Source: an uncultured Garciella sp. (GTDB lineage: Bacteria; Bacillota; Clostridia; Eubacteriales; Garciellaceae). Taken from it: a stretch of DNA of 13,089 nucleotides. Below, one piece after another: positions 1-7,015 of the stretch (position 1 is its first letter; each line of letters starts with the position of its first letter). Under the pieces are notes generated by a model, which saw only the letters and a program-made list of their open reading frames with translations, was not told the DNA's origin and made no database searches. Made by a program: the position numbers and the translations under genes. The stretch covers positions 1 to 13,089 of the forward strand of contig USMD01000053.1 of NCBI GenBank assembly GCA_900555725.1. Direction: 5' to 3'.

Positions 1-31
1 TCGTGGGCTCGGAGATGTGTATAAGAGACAG
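1..31. other. Nextera adapter (not genomic)
   Basis: The first 31 bases match the 3' part of the Illumina Nextera Read 2 transposase adapter and end with the 19-bp Tn5 mosaic end AGATGTGTATAAGAGACAG. This is library sequence left in the assembly. The first gene is therefore cut by the contig edge and does not start here. Confidence 0.97.
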
Positions 32-612
32 GTATCAATAGTAATAATCCTAAAGCTTCATTATTATTTTATCATTATTTTGATCTTTGCCTATCTAGTA
101 TTTTGCCAAAAAATATTGAAAATATGATTCTCTTATGCATTGGTACTGACCGCTCCACAGGGGATTGTCTAGGTCCTTTAATCGGGCATATATTACATAG
201 AAATAAGTACAACAATATACATATATTAGGTACCCTGGAAAACCCTGTACATGCAAAAAATCTAGAAAAAACCCTAAAAACAATAAAGCTCAAATACTCT
301 TCTCCCTTTATTATTTCTTTAGATGCTTGTTTAGGAAGGCATGATTCTATAGGGAATATTAATATCTCCCCAGGGCCCTTAAAGCCTGGGGCAGGGGTAA
401 ATAAAAGTCTTCCAGAAGTAGGAAATATGAATATTACAGGAATTGTAAATATAGGCGGTTATATGGAATATACTGTTTTACAAAGTACTCGTTTAAATAC
501 AGTTATGAAAATGGCTGATGTTATAACTACTGGGCTAAATAGACATTTTGACCTTATCAGTGACTCCTATTTCTTTAATACAGCCACTGGAAAAAGTTAT
601 TTTGATCTGTGA
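32..612 (+). CDS. yyaC: Spore protease YyaC family, 5'-truncated by contig edge
   Basis: YyaC-family proteins (DUF1256) are sporulation proteins related to the germination protease GPR. The family hallmark CIGTDRSTGDCLGP is present soon after codon 103, followed by ISLDACLGR, a PGAGVNKSLP segment and GIVNIGGYMEY near the C-terminus. The frame stays open from position 34 with no stop. The TTG at 103 has no ribosome site before it, and family members usually carry a longer N-terminus, so I treat the gene as running off the contig edge rather than starting at 103. The stop TGA at 610-612 coincides with the first bases of a MITE-like terminal repeat, so the last residues may have been changed by an insertion. 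In Bacillus subtilis yyaC lies close to spo0J, near the origin. The family call is confident; the missing N-terminus cannot be judged. Confidence 0.9.
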
Positions 613-636
613 GGAAATTGCATAATGGATTTTCTC
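610..636 (+). repeat. Partial terminal repeat of MITE-like element
   Basis: The sequence starting TGAGGAAATTGCA and running to GATTTTCTC is nearly identical to one arm of the element at 3849-3979, with a few differences in the middle. No matching second arm is seen in the following 100 bases, so it looks like a solo or truncated end. It begins exactly at the yyaC stop codon. Confidence 0.6.
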
Positions 637-658
637 TATATTAGAAAGGTTGGTTTTA

Positions 659-687
659 TTGACATTTCTTTGCCATAAGAGTATATT
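659..687 (+). promoter_or_regulatory. Sigma-A type promoter for riboswitch-thiD
   Basis: TTGACA at 659-664 is separated by exactly 17 bases from TATATT at 682-687. Initiation would fall about 20-25 bases before the TPP aptamer. Spacing and position fit a housekeeping promoter for the thiD transcript. Confidence 0.75.
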
Positions 688-714
688 AAAAATAAATAAA
701 ATCATTGAATAAAT

Positions 715-805
715 ATACTAGGGGAGTTGGCTAGACCAACTGAGATAAAGATGAATGTCTTTGACCCTTGAACTTGATCTGGATGATGCCAGCGTAAGGA
801 AGTAT
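715..805 (+). promoter_or_regulatory. TPP riboswitch (THI element)
   Basis: The conserved thiamine-pyrophosphate aptamer blocks are all present: GGGGAG at 721-726, CTGAGA at 740-745, GACCC at 763-767, GAACTTGATCTGGATGATGC near 770-789, then CAGCGTAAGGAAG. The closing P1 stem pairs 715-719 with 801-805. The P3 hairpin pairs 747-751 with 758-762. It lies between a promoter and a terminator ahead of thiD, so it should switch thiD off at the level of transcription when TPP is plentiful. The P3 arm can also act as the antiterminator (see findings). Confidence 0.95.
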
Positions 806-823
806 TATTTTAAAATTTTTAAT

Positions 824-856
824 AAAGACATACATCCTTTGATGTATGTCTTTTCT
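824..856 (+). terminator. Riboswitch expression-platform terminator
   Basis: A perfect 13-bp stem pairs 824-836 with 841-853 around the loop CTTT and runs into TTTTCTTTT. It ends just before the thiD ribosome site. In the TPP-bound state it should stop transcription before thiD. The ATG codons at 842 and 846 fall inside this hairpin and are not the gene start. Confidence 0.9.
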
Positions 857-872
857 TTTAGGAGGAATAAAT

Positions 873-1682
873 ATGGAAATAAAAACAGCTCTAACCATTG
901 CCGGCTCTGATAGCGGTGGTGGAGCAGGAATACAAGCAGACTTAAAGACCTTCAGTGCCCATGGGATCTATGGAATGAGTGTTATTACAGCGGTAACTGC
1001 TCAAAATACCCAAGGGGTATTGGCAATTCAAGATATCGATCAAGAAATTGTAGAAAAACAAATAGAAGCAATTTTTGAGGACCTTCCAGTGGATAGTGTA
1101 AAAATTGGAATGGTATCTAAAATAGAAACCATCCAATCTATTTATAATAAATTAAGTTACTATCAACCTGAATTTATTGTCTTAGATCCCGTGATGGTTT
1201 CAAAAAGTGGCCATCATTTATTAAAAGAAGAATCTACAAATACCCTAATAGAACTTCTTCTTCCTTCATCTACTGTCATTACCCCGAATCTTCCAGAGGC
1301 AGAAGTCATTACAGGGAAGAAAATAGACACCCATGAAGATATGGAAGTAGCAGCAAAACAAATCTATGAAATGGGTCCTAAAAATGTATTTATAAAAGGA
1401 GGTCATTTAAAGAAAGATGCCACAGATATTCTATACGATGGAGAGAAATTTACCTATTTTAAACAGCAGCGAATTCACACCAAGAACACCCATGGTACAG
1501 GCTGTACCCTATCCTCTGCCATTGCATCCAACCTTGCCTTAGGCTTTTCCATAGAGGAAGCTGTAAAAAAGGCAAAGGAATATATTAGCATTGCTATAGA
1601 ACATTCCCTGGACATTGGAAAGGGAACTGGCCCTACCCACCATTTTTACCAATTGTATCAAAAAGCGGGAATGATAGGTTAA
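873..1682 (+). CDS. thiD: Hydroxymethylpyrimidine / phosphomethylpyrimidine kinase ThiD
   Basis: ThiD phosphorylates 4-amino-5-hydroxymethyl-2-methylpyrimidine twice, giving the HMP-PP that thiamine phosphate synthase joins to the thiazole moiety. It is a cytosolic ribokinase-fold enzyme. The N-terminal TIAGSDSGGGAGIQADLKTF substrate-binding block, the central VLDPVMVSKSG, TPNLPEAEVITG, and the C-terminal anion-hole motif THGTGCTLSSAIASNLALG are all intact. The 269-residue length is normal. I place the start at ATG 873 because AGGAGG at 860-866 lies just upstream. An in-frame ATG at 846 sits inside the terminator hairpin with no ribosome site. No other thiamine gene is adjacent, so it seems to be a single-gene TPP-controlled unit. 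Confidence 0.96.
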   Translation: MEIKTALTIAGSDSGGGAGIQADLKTFSAHGIYGMSVITAVTAQNTQGVLAIQDIDQEIVEKQIEAIFEDLPVDSVKIGMVSKIETIQSIYNKLSYYQPEFIVLDPVMVSKSGHHLLKEESTNTLIELLLPSSTVITPNLPEAEVITGKKIDTHEDMEVAAKQIYEMGPKNVFIKGGHLKKDATDILYDGEKFTYFKQQRIHTKNTHGTGCTLSSAIASNLALGFSIEEAVKKAKEYISIAIEHSLDIGKGTGPTHHFYQLYQKAGMIG

Positions 1683-1712
1683 CATCTTGGGACTAATTCA
1701 AACTCATTTTTC

Positions 1713-1742
1713 TTGCAAAGTCTCCTAAAAATAAGTTATGAT
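1713..1742 (+). promoter_or_regulatory. Possible promoter for small membrane protein gene
   Basis: TTGCAA at 1713-1718 lies 18 bases before TATGAT at 1737-1742, between thiD and the small gene at 1781. No terminator is visible after thiD, so read-through from thiD is also possible. Confidence 0.4.
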
Positions 1743-1780
1743 AAGAATATGATAAGAATATTCATTTAGGAGGCACTTGC

Positions 1781-1960
1781 ATGATGCTACTTGGAACCAT
1801 TGGAGGAATATTGGTTGCATGGATTTTATCCTTAGTGGGAATAGATCAATTATTGATACAAGGCATTGCTGAAATATTTGGAAGACAAATCGGACTTTCA
1901 GGATATTATACTATTTTTGCTATCATTGGTTTAATGGGAGGAGTCTGGAAGAAACATTAA
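1781..1960 (+). CDS. Small membrane protein, 59 aa, unknown function
   Basis: A 59-codon frame starts at ATG 1781, eight bases after a clear ribosome site (TAGGAGGC at 1767-1774), and ends with TAA at 1960. The product begins MMLLGTIGGILVAWILSLVG and has a second hydrophobic stretch, YYTIFAIIGLMGGVW, ending in KKH. It probably has two membrane passes with a polar link (EIFGRQ) between them, like a small hairpin membrane protein. A strong hairpin follows the stop at once. I do not recognise a family. The ribosome site, the terminator and the composition argue that it is a real gene. Confidence 0.65.
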   Translation: MMLLGTIGGILVAWILSLVGIDQLLIQGIAEIFGRQIGLSGYYTIFAIIGLMGGVWKKH

Positions 1961-1963
1961 AAA

Positions 1964-2007
1964 ATCATAGATACCTTCATAAAGTAGCTAATGAAGATAT
2001 CTATGAT
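1964..2007 (-). terminator. Strong terminator of the alanine cluster, possibly bidirectional
   Basis: A 17-bp stem pairs 1964-1980 with 1991-2007 with one C/T difference around a 10-base loop. Read on the minus strand it is followed by a run of six T, which is ideal for ending the ald-alr-symporter-ykuS transcript. On the plus strand the T-run is weaker, but it could still end transcripts from the 59-residue gene. Confidence 0.8.
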
Positions 2008-2046
2008 GATATTTTACTAAATCCTTCCAACTTGCTAAAACAAATC

Positions 2047-2337
2047 CTATTCTAATCTGAACAAAGGTGAATAGGTTCTGTTTTGCAACATCTGATCAAT
2101 CTCCTCTAGACTTTTATTATAGGCATTAATCAAAAATACTCCATTAGAACTATTTTCCATTTGAAATAATTGAGAAGAATAAGACATTCCTACACCTGTG
2201 TTCTGTTTATATTGACCATCCTGATAATAAACAATAGCATCTACAGGAACATTTTCTATCAAACTTATTACCTGATATCCCCTTTTTTCTAAACCTTCTT
2301 TTATCTCTTTTAATCTTTCGTCTACTGCTACTACCAA
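2047..2337 (-). CDS. YkuS / UPF0180-like small protein
   Basis: The protein begins VVAVDERLKEIKEGLEKRGY and resembles the small YkuS family (UPF0180), whose members start with a similar V-A-V-E-x-x-L-x-x-[IV]-x-x-x-L-x-x-x-G segment and have no defined function. The later part, with VDAIVYYQDG and FLINAYNKSLEEI, is also in keeping. I choose the TTG start at 2337 because GGAGGTGA lies six bases before it. An in-frame ATG at 2352 would place the start on top of that ribosome site and add MEVNP. It follows the symporter by 54 bases on the same strand and precedes the cluster terminator, so it is probably the last gene of that operon. Its link to alanine metabolism is unknown. Confidence 0.6.
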   Translation of the reverse strand: MVVAVDERLKEIKEGLEKRGYQVISLIENVPVDAIVYYQDGQYKQNTGVGMSYSSQLFQMENSSNGVFLINAYNKSLEEIDQMLQNRTYSPLFRLE

Positions 2338-2391
2338 AGGATTCACCTCCATTGGCTTTATTATGAGCAGTAGGAAAAATTTTATTCATAA

Positions 2392-3807
2392 TTATGGATT
2401 AATATGAGTTCTATCCGACTTTTTCAAAAATTCCTTCCAATCCCTATTATAATCTCTAATTTTATTAGGATCCTTCATAAAATCTTTTACTAGTCTTACT
2501 ACCACTCCATTTAATGCAAAGAGTCCTATTAGGTTTGGTATCGCCATCAATCCATTTAAGGTATCGGCAATATCCCATACAGTAGTTAATCCTCCAATAG
2601 CTCCTACAAAAGCAAGACCAATATAAATGATTCGATAAGGAGTGGTAAACTTAGTAGATCCCACTAAAAATTCTAGGGATTTTTCTCCATAATAGCTCCA
2701 TCCTACAATTGTAGTAAAGGCAAATAACACAATCCCTATGGATACAATATATCCACCCCCAAAAAATCCTGATTCAAAAGCTGCTGTAGTCAAAGCTGCC
2801 CCATTTAATGCTGAATCCGTCCATAAACCAGAAGTTAGAATTACTAAGGCTGTAATCGTACAAATTAAAATCGTATCTACAAATACCTCAAAAGCTCCCC
2901 ATAATCCCTGCTTTACTGGATGATCAATGTGAGAAGCTGCATGAGCAATAGGAGCACTACCTAAACCAGCTTCATTAGTAAATACTCCCCGAGCAACTCC
3001 CCAACGAACAGCCATGGAAACAGTACTACCTGCAAATCCTCCTGCAGCTGCTGTGCCCGTAAAGGCATTTGTAAAAATAGCTCCCAACGCAGGAAGAATC
3101 TGACTTCTCTCTAGTATCAATATAATAAGCCCTCCTAAAATATAACCAACTGACATAATAGGAACAACCTTTTCAGCAAATTGACCGATCCTTTTAATTC
3201 CCCCTATAACAACTAACCCTACTAGAACTACGACCACTAATCCTGTAATCCAGACAGGTACCCCAAAGCTTGCATTTACCGCATCAGAAACGGAGTTAGC
3301 TTGCACCATGGATCCAATTCCAAAAGGGGCTAGAGTAGCCAATAGGGCAAAAAGTTTACTTAAGAATTTGGAATGCAAACCATTTTTTAGATAATACATG
3401 GGGCCTCCTACCCATTCTCCTTTCTGATTTTTCTCTCGAGTTGCTACAGATAATGTTACCTCTGAAAATTTTGTAGTCATTCCAATAATTGCAGCAAGCC
3501 ACATCCAGAATACTGCTCCTGGTCCCCCTAAGGATATAGCTGTAGCAACTCCTGCAATATTTCCAGTCCCTACAGTAGCTGCCAGAGCAGTAGCCACCGC
3601 TTGAAATGGAGTAACACTGCCTTCACTTACCTCAGTTTTATTAAAAATCTTTCCAAAAGTATTTTTGAGTACAAAACCAAATTTACGATAAATAATAAAT
3701 CTTGTTTTAAACACTAATAAAAGTCCTACCCCTATCAGTAAAACCAACATGGGAGGTCCCCAAATAAAATTATTAATAACTCCATTAATTTCCAATATTG
3801 TATCCAA
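2392..3807 (-). CDS. Sodium:alanine symporter, AGCS family
   Basis: This 471-residue integral membrane protein belongs to the alanine-or-glycine:cation symporter (AGCS/DagA/AlsT) family, which imports alanine or glycine with Na+ across the cytoplasmic membrane. Diagnostic segments are TPFQAVATALAATVGTGNIA, GGPGAVFWMWLAAIIGM, GGPMYYLKNG, and GVFTNEAGLGSAPIAHAAS. About 10-11 hydrophobic segments are spread over the full length, and the size is normal for the family. The start is TTG at 3807, with AGGGTGGTG seven bases upstream. It lies downstream of ald and alr on the same strand, which suggests uptake of alanine for those enzymes. A 131-bp MITE-like element separates it from alr and could carry or disrupt regulatory signals. 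Confidence 0.93.
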   Translation of the reverse strand: MDTILEINGVINNFIWGPPMLVLLIGVGLLLVFKTRFIIYRKFGFVLKNTFGKIFNKTEVSEGSVTPFQAVATALAATVGTGNIAGVATAISLGGPGAVFWMWLAAIIGMTTKFSEVTLSVATREKNQKGEWVGGPMYYLKNGLHSKFLSKLFALLATLAPFGIGSMVQANSVSDAVNASFGVPVWITGLVVVVLVGLVVIGGIKRIGQFAEKVVPIMSVGYILGGLIILILERSQILPALGAIFTNAFTGTAAAGGFAGSTVSMAVRWGVARGVFTNEAGLGSAPIAHAASHIDHPVKQGLWGAFEVFVDTILICTITALVILTSGLWTDSALNGAALTTAAFESGFFGGGYIVSIGIVLFAFTTIVGWSYYGEKSLEFLVGSTKFTTPYRIIYIGLAFVGAIGGLTTVWDIADTLNGLMAIPNLIGLFALNGVVVRLVKDFMKDPNKIRDYNRDWKEFLKKSDRTHINP

Positions 3808-3848
3808 ACTGCAACACCACCCTTTTTCATGTAATTTATCTTACTAAC

Positions 3849-3979
3849 TGAGGAAATTGCACCATTGATTTTCTCAAACACAATCACCTATATCTAGAAT
3901 GTAATAGGATAACCATACACAGTATATGGTTTAGCAAACACTCGTGTTTGAGAAAAATCTTATTTGTACAACTTCCTCA
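3849..3979. repeat. MITE-like element, complete copy
   Basis: The element is about 131 bp and is bounded by inverted ends that begin TGAGGAAATTGCACC on the left and, read from the right, TGAGGAAGTTGTACA. Both arms reach TCTCAAACAC. The interior contains TATCTAGAATGTAATAGG and shorter inverted repeats. It has no coding capacity. A second copy in the opposite orientation lies at 12956-13047 and a lone arm at 610-636. No target duplication is obvious. It starts five bases past the alr stop and ends 41 bases before the symporter start. Confidence 0.8.
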
Positions 3980-3983
3980 TTTA

Positions 3984-5156
3984 TTATAACTTATTTATTA
4001 AACTTTTTACTCCTATCTGGCTTTCATTTTTTAAATATACCCTGGGAACCCGTTTCCCTATAAGACAAAAGACTTCATAGGGAATGGTATCCAATTTTTT
4101 AGCTATTTCTTCTACAGATATATTCCCCTGGTGGACATCTCCAAAAATGGTCACAACCTCATCTAAACTTAAATTTTCCATTCCTGTAACATCAATCATA
4201 GACTGATCCATACAAATACGACCTACAATAGGGACTCTTTTCCCTCGAATGGTTACCTCTCCTCGATTAGATAGCTGGCGACAAAGACCGTCAGCATAAC
4301 CGATTGGAATGGTAGCAATCAATGCTTCTTGATTCGAAAAATAAGTACGACCATAGCTAATACTTTGACTAGATGGAACTTTTTTAATAAGAGTGGGCTT
4401 AGTTTTAAAACTCATAGATGGTTTTAATAAGATTTGATTTTTAAAATGTTCTTGTGGATAAACTCCATAGATTCCAATTCCTACCCGAACCATATCCAAA
4501 TGCATTTGGGGAAATGAAATAGTTGCAGCAGTATTACAACAATGTTTGATAGGAATGTGAATCTTATTCTTCTTTAAGTAGTTTAAAATTTCTGTAAATT
4601 TTTCATATTGCTGATAGGTATAGGAAGAATCTTTAAAATTGTCAGCATCAGCAAAATGAGTAAAAATTCCTTCTAGCTTTACAAAATCTGATGAGATAGA
4701 TTTTGCTAATTCTAAAGCTTCTTCTTCCGTTCTAACTCCAATCCGTCCCATGCCTGTATCCACTTTCAAATGTATCTTGGCAATCTTTTTTTTAGCTTCC
4801 GCAACTTGAATAATTCGATGAATAACATCCTTAGAATAAACTGTTATAGTAATATTTTCACTAATAGCCTCTTCTACTGCATCTGGCGGGGTATAACCAA
4901 GAATTAATATAGGGGCTTTTACTCCAGACTTTCTCAATAAAATGGCTTCATCCAATAGAGCAACTGCTAACCTGTCTGCACCTGCTCGGATTGCTGCCTT
5001 TGCCACCTCTACTGCACCATGGCCATATCCATCTGCCTTTACCACAGCCATCAACTGAGTATTAGGGTGCAATTCTTTTTGAAAAGCCTTTATGTTTTCT
5101 TCTATTGCATCTAAAGATATTTCTGCCCATGCTTTTCTATAACTCCCATAAACCAT
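3984..5156 (-). CDS. alr: Alanine racemase
   Basis: Alr is a PLP enzyme that interconverts L- and D-alanine, supplying D-alanine for peptidoglycan; in spore formers it can also damp germination by removing L-alanine. The PLP lysine is in AVVKADGYGHGA (about residue 40), the second catalytic base is the tyrosine of SISYGRTYF (about 268), and HLKVDTGMGRIGV, HCCNTAATI and GRICMDQSMIDVT are the expected barrel and C-terminal motifs. The length, about 390 residues, is normal. I prefer the ATG at 5156 because GGGGGA sits at a normal distance. The ATG at 5162 is nearly on the ribosome site and would add only two residues. It follows ald on the same strand but after a terminator-like hairpin, so expression may be partly uncoupled. 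Confidence 0.95.
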   Translation of the reverse strand: MVYGSYRKAWAEISLDAIEENIKAFQKELHPNTQLMAVVKADGYGHGAVEVAKAAIRAGADRLAVALLDEAILLRKSGVKAPILILGYTPPDAVEEAISENITITVYSKDVIHRIIQVAEAKKKIAKIHLKVDTGMGRIGVRTEEEALELAKSISSDFVKLEGIFTHFADADNFKDSSYTYQQYEKFTEILNYLKKNKIHIPIKHCCNTAATISFPQMHLDMVRVGIGIYGVYPQEHFKNQILLKPSMSFKTKPTLIKKVPSSQSISYGRTYFSNQEALIATIPIGYADGLCRQLSNRGEVTIRGKRVPIVGRICMDQSMIDVTGMENLSLDEVVTIFGDVHQGNISVEEIAKKLDTIPYEVFCLIGKRVPRVYLKNESQIGVKSLINKL

Positions 5157-5182
5157 AGACATTCCCCCATTTTTATGAAAAA

Positions 5183-5227
5183 GAGATACAAAAACATTTC
5201 TATCTTTATCTCTTATTTTTGTATCTC
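5183..5227 (-). terminator. Terminator-like hairpin between ald and alr
   Basis: A perfect 12-bp stem pairs GAGATACAAAAA at 5183-5194 with 5216-5227 around a 21-base loop. On the minus strand it is followed by CTTTTTCAT. It ends about 25 bases before the alr start, so it probably stops most ald transcripts, or tunes read-through into alr. Confidence 0.65.
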
Positions 5228-5238
5228 CTTTTATCTAA

Positions 5239-5274
5239 TTTATAGAATGCACCAAAATATCAGCATTCTATAAA
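5239..5274 (-). repeat. Perfect inverted repeat after ald stop
   Basis: TTTATAGAATGC at 5239-5250 is perfectly complementary to GCATTCTATAAA at 5263-5274 with a 12-base loop. It begins a few bases past the ald stop. It lacks a clear T-run on either strand, so it is more likely an mRNA-stabilising hairpin or a processing site than a terminator. Confidence 0.6.
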
Positions 5275-5282
5275 ATCTATCA

Positions 5283-6395
5283 TTAAAGGGCTTCTTCTAC
5301 TGGCACATATTCATATCCAAGGTCCTGTGCTACTGCTTTATAAGTAACCTTTCCATTTAATGTATTTACTCCAGATTTAATGACCGTACTTTCTTCAACG
5401 GCTTTTTGGACTCCTTTGGTTGCGATTTGAACTGCATAGGGGACAGTATCATTGGTTAAGGCGATGGTAGATGTTTGAGGAACAGCGCCAGGAATATTGG
5501 CAACTGCATAATGAAGTACTTCATATTTTTCAAAAATAGGATTATCATGAGTGGTAGGACGATCAATGGTTTCAAAGTTACCACCTTGGTCAATGGCAAC
5601 ATCAACGATTACAGAACCGGGTTTCATGGATTTTACCATTTCTTCTGAAACTAATTTAGGAGCTTTACGACCAGGAATCAATACCGAACCTACTACAATA
5701 TCAGATTCCTTTACTACCTGAGCAATATTAAAGGTATTAGACATTAAAGTCTGTACTTCTTTTCCAAAAATCTCTTCTAATTGACGTAAGCGGAATGGAT
5801 TTAAATCAAGAATATTTACTTTAGCACCGAGTCCTACTGCTATTCTTGCTGCATTTTCCCCTACGGTACCCCCACCGATAATGGTTACTGTACCTCTTTG
5901 TACTCCTGGTACTCCCCCTAATAGCATTCCTTTTCCACCGGAAAGTTTTTCAAGATAATGGGCACCTATTTGGACAGACATGCGACCTGCTACTTCACTC
6001 ATGGGGGCGAGTAGGGGTAGTTTCCCATTCATCTCCATGGTCTCATAGGCTATCCCTGTTACACCTTTTTCCACAAGAGCTTTAGTCAACTCTGGAGCAG
6101 CAGCTAAATGAAGATAAGTAAATATAATAAGTCCTTTACGGAAATATTTGTACTCTGATTCCAAAGGTTCTTTTACTTTCATAATCATATCTGCCTTTTC
6201 CCATACCTCTACAGCACCAGGAAGGATGGTACCCCCTTGTTTTTGGTATTCTTCATCCATAAATCCACTATTGATTCCTGCCCCTGTTTCAATAATCACT
6301 TTTTGTCCAGCATGTACCAAGTTGGAAACACCAGCTGGTGTAATTGCTACACGATTCTCATTATTTTTAATTTCCTTTGGTACCCCTATAATCAT
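5283..6395 (-). CDS. ald: Alanine dehydrogenase
   Basis: Ald reversibly deaminates L-alanine to pyruvate and ammonia with NAD+; in spore formers it supports growth and sporulation on alanine. The N-terminus MIIGVPKEIKNNENRVAITP and ETGAGINSGFMDEEY are typical. The catalytic lysine lies in MKVKEP (about 75) and the histidine in YLHLAAAPELT (about 96). The Rossmann motif IGGGTVGENAARIAVGLGA follows near 173, then VDVAIDQGG (about 268) and AVANIPGAVPQTST. The length of 370 is standard. The start ATG at 6395 has AAAGGAGAG a normal distance upstream. It is the first gene of the minus-strand alanine cluster. Confidence 0.96.
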   Translation of the reverse strand: MIIGVPKEIKNNENRVAITPAGVSNLVHAGQKVIIETGAGINSGFMDEEYQKQGGTILPGAVEVWEKADMIMKVKEPLESEYKYFRKGLIIFTYLHLAAAPELTKALVEKGVTGIAYETMEMNGKLPLLAPMSEVAGRMSVQIGAHYLEKLSGGKGMLLGGVPGVQRGTVTIIGGGTVGENAARIAVGLGAKVNILDLNPFRLRQLEEIFGKEVQTLMSNTFNIAQVVKESDIVVGSVLIPGRKAPKLVSEEMVKSMKPGSVIVDVAIDQGGNFETIDRPTTHDNPIFEKYEVLHYAVANIPGAVPQTSTIALTNDTVPYAVQIATKGVQKAVEESTVIKSGVNTLNGKVTYKAVAQDLGYEYVPVEEAL

Positions 6396-6417
6396 TGTAC
6401 ATCTCTCCTTTATAGAA

Positions 6418-6445
6418 TATTTATTTTAAAAATGCTTATTGCCAA
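6418..6445 (-). promoter_or_regulatory. Possible ald promoter
   Basis: On the minus strand TTGGCA (6445-6440) precedes TAAATA (6423-6418) by 16 bases, leading into an AT-rich leader and the ald ribosome site. The match is modest. Confidence 0.35.
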
Positions 6446-6452
6446 AATCCAT

Positions 6453-6677
6453 TCAAGACATCTTACAGATGAATTCTCCATACCAGCCCGGCAGGAAGAA
6501 TACCTCCAACATGAATTCGTTTTCATGTTGGATTATCTTTATTATACTCCCTTTTTCAATTCTATGCTTTAGTGAGAATTTCAAAGATTTCTCTACACTT
6601 TTGTGTATCTCCACAAAGTTGTTAAATAATAAATTTTCATAATTCCATCTGATATATGTGTTGATTTTTGAGGATTT
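6453..6677 (-). other. Unassigned 75-codon open frame with hairpin upstream of ald
   Basis: A minus-strand frame is open from just after a TAA at 6678-6680 to a TGA at 6453-6455. It reads into a GC-richer end translated as IIQHENEFMLEVFFLPGW followed by YGEFICKMS. Possible starts are GTG at 6614 and ATG at 6512, but neither has a ribosome site. The same stretch holds an 11-bp inverted repeat, 6505-6515 with 6522-6532. I do not recognise a family. It could be a gene remnant, a leader peptide, or a structured non-coding element that merely reads open. Confidence 0.3.
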
Positions 6678-6830
6678 TTAACAAAGACTCTATATTTTTT
6701 CCTTTTTAATCCAGGAATTTTTGTTAAATCTTCTATAAAATTCTGCAGTAAAAATAATCCCTTATAAAGTTTTATCCTTATTTTTCTTGTCCAAAAATAG
6801 ATAATAATCTAGGTTTTATCAAAATAAACA
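6678..6830. other. AT-rich spacer, nothing certain
   Basis: This part of the ald upstream region is very AT-rich. A second minus-strand frame is open for about 70 codons but has no start or ribosome site. No convincing gene, RNA or promoter is visible. Confidence 0.4.
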
Positions 6831-6840
6831 GAGTTCTTGG

Positions 6841-6957
6841 CTTCAGATGGAGTTTTTACTCCAACTGAAGCTTAGAAATCGTTATCCAGGGACATATCTG
6901 TCGTTATCTCCCACTTTAATAGAAGTGGGAGCCTTACGGCAGATAGTCATCGGATAA
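6841..6957. repeat. Structured repeat, copy A
   Basis: Hairpin 1 pairs 6841-6853 with 6858-6870 (13 bp, one mismatch). A conserved linker, CTTAGAAATCGTTATCCAGG, follows. A closing stem pairs TTATCC at 6882-6887 with GGATAA at 6952-6957. Inside it are a 9-bp stem (6895-6903 with 6937-6945) and a 9-bp hairpin, CTCCCACTT (6908-6916) with AAGTGGGAG (6923-6931). The same layout recurs in copy B (8145-8306) and, more diverged, in copy C (7577-7750), all in the same orientation. The strand of action is not settled. It resembles IS200/IS605 terminal structures or a TnpB guide RNA, but no protein gene goes with it. Confidence 0.7.
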
Positions 6958-7005
6958 AAATAGGAAATTGTATCACAAATTTAAAATCTTTTTGATACAA
7001 TTTCC
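6950..7005 (-). terminator. Terminator of the DUF4446 gene
   Basis: A perfect 13-bp stem pairs 6963-6975 with 6993-7005 around a 17-base loop. On the minus strand it is followed by TATTTTTATCC. It lies about ten bases past the DUF4446 stop. Its T-run overlaps the edge of structured repeat A. Confidence 0.85.
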
Positions 7006-7015
7006 CAGATTGGCT

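Noticed and set aside
846..872. In-frame upstream ATG for thiD at 846
   Set aside because: It lies in the terminator stem with no ribosome site, and the extra residues (MSFLLGGIN) include the translated ribosome site itself.
6148..6642. Plus-strand frames overlapping the 5' part of ald and its upstream region
   Set aside because: They are antisense to a clear alanine dehydrogenase, with no ribosome sites.
6616..6830. Second minus-strand open frame, about 70 codons, reading FIEDLTKIPGLKRKKYRVF
   Set aside because: No start codon in a useful position, no ribosome site and no recognised family; open length is unremarkable in such AT-rich sequence.
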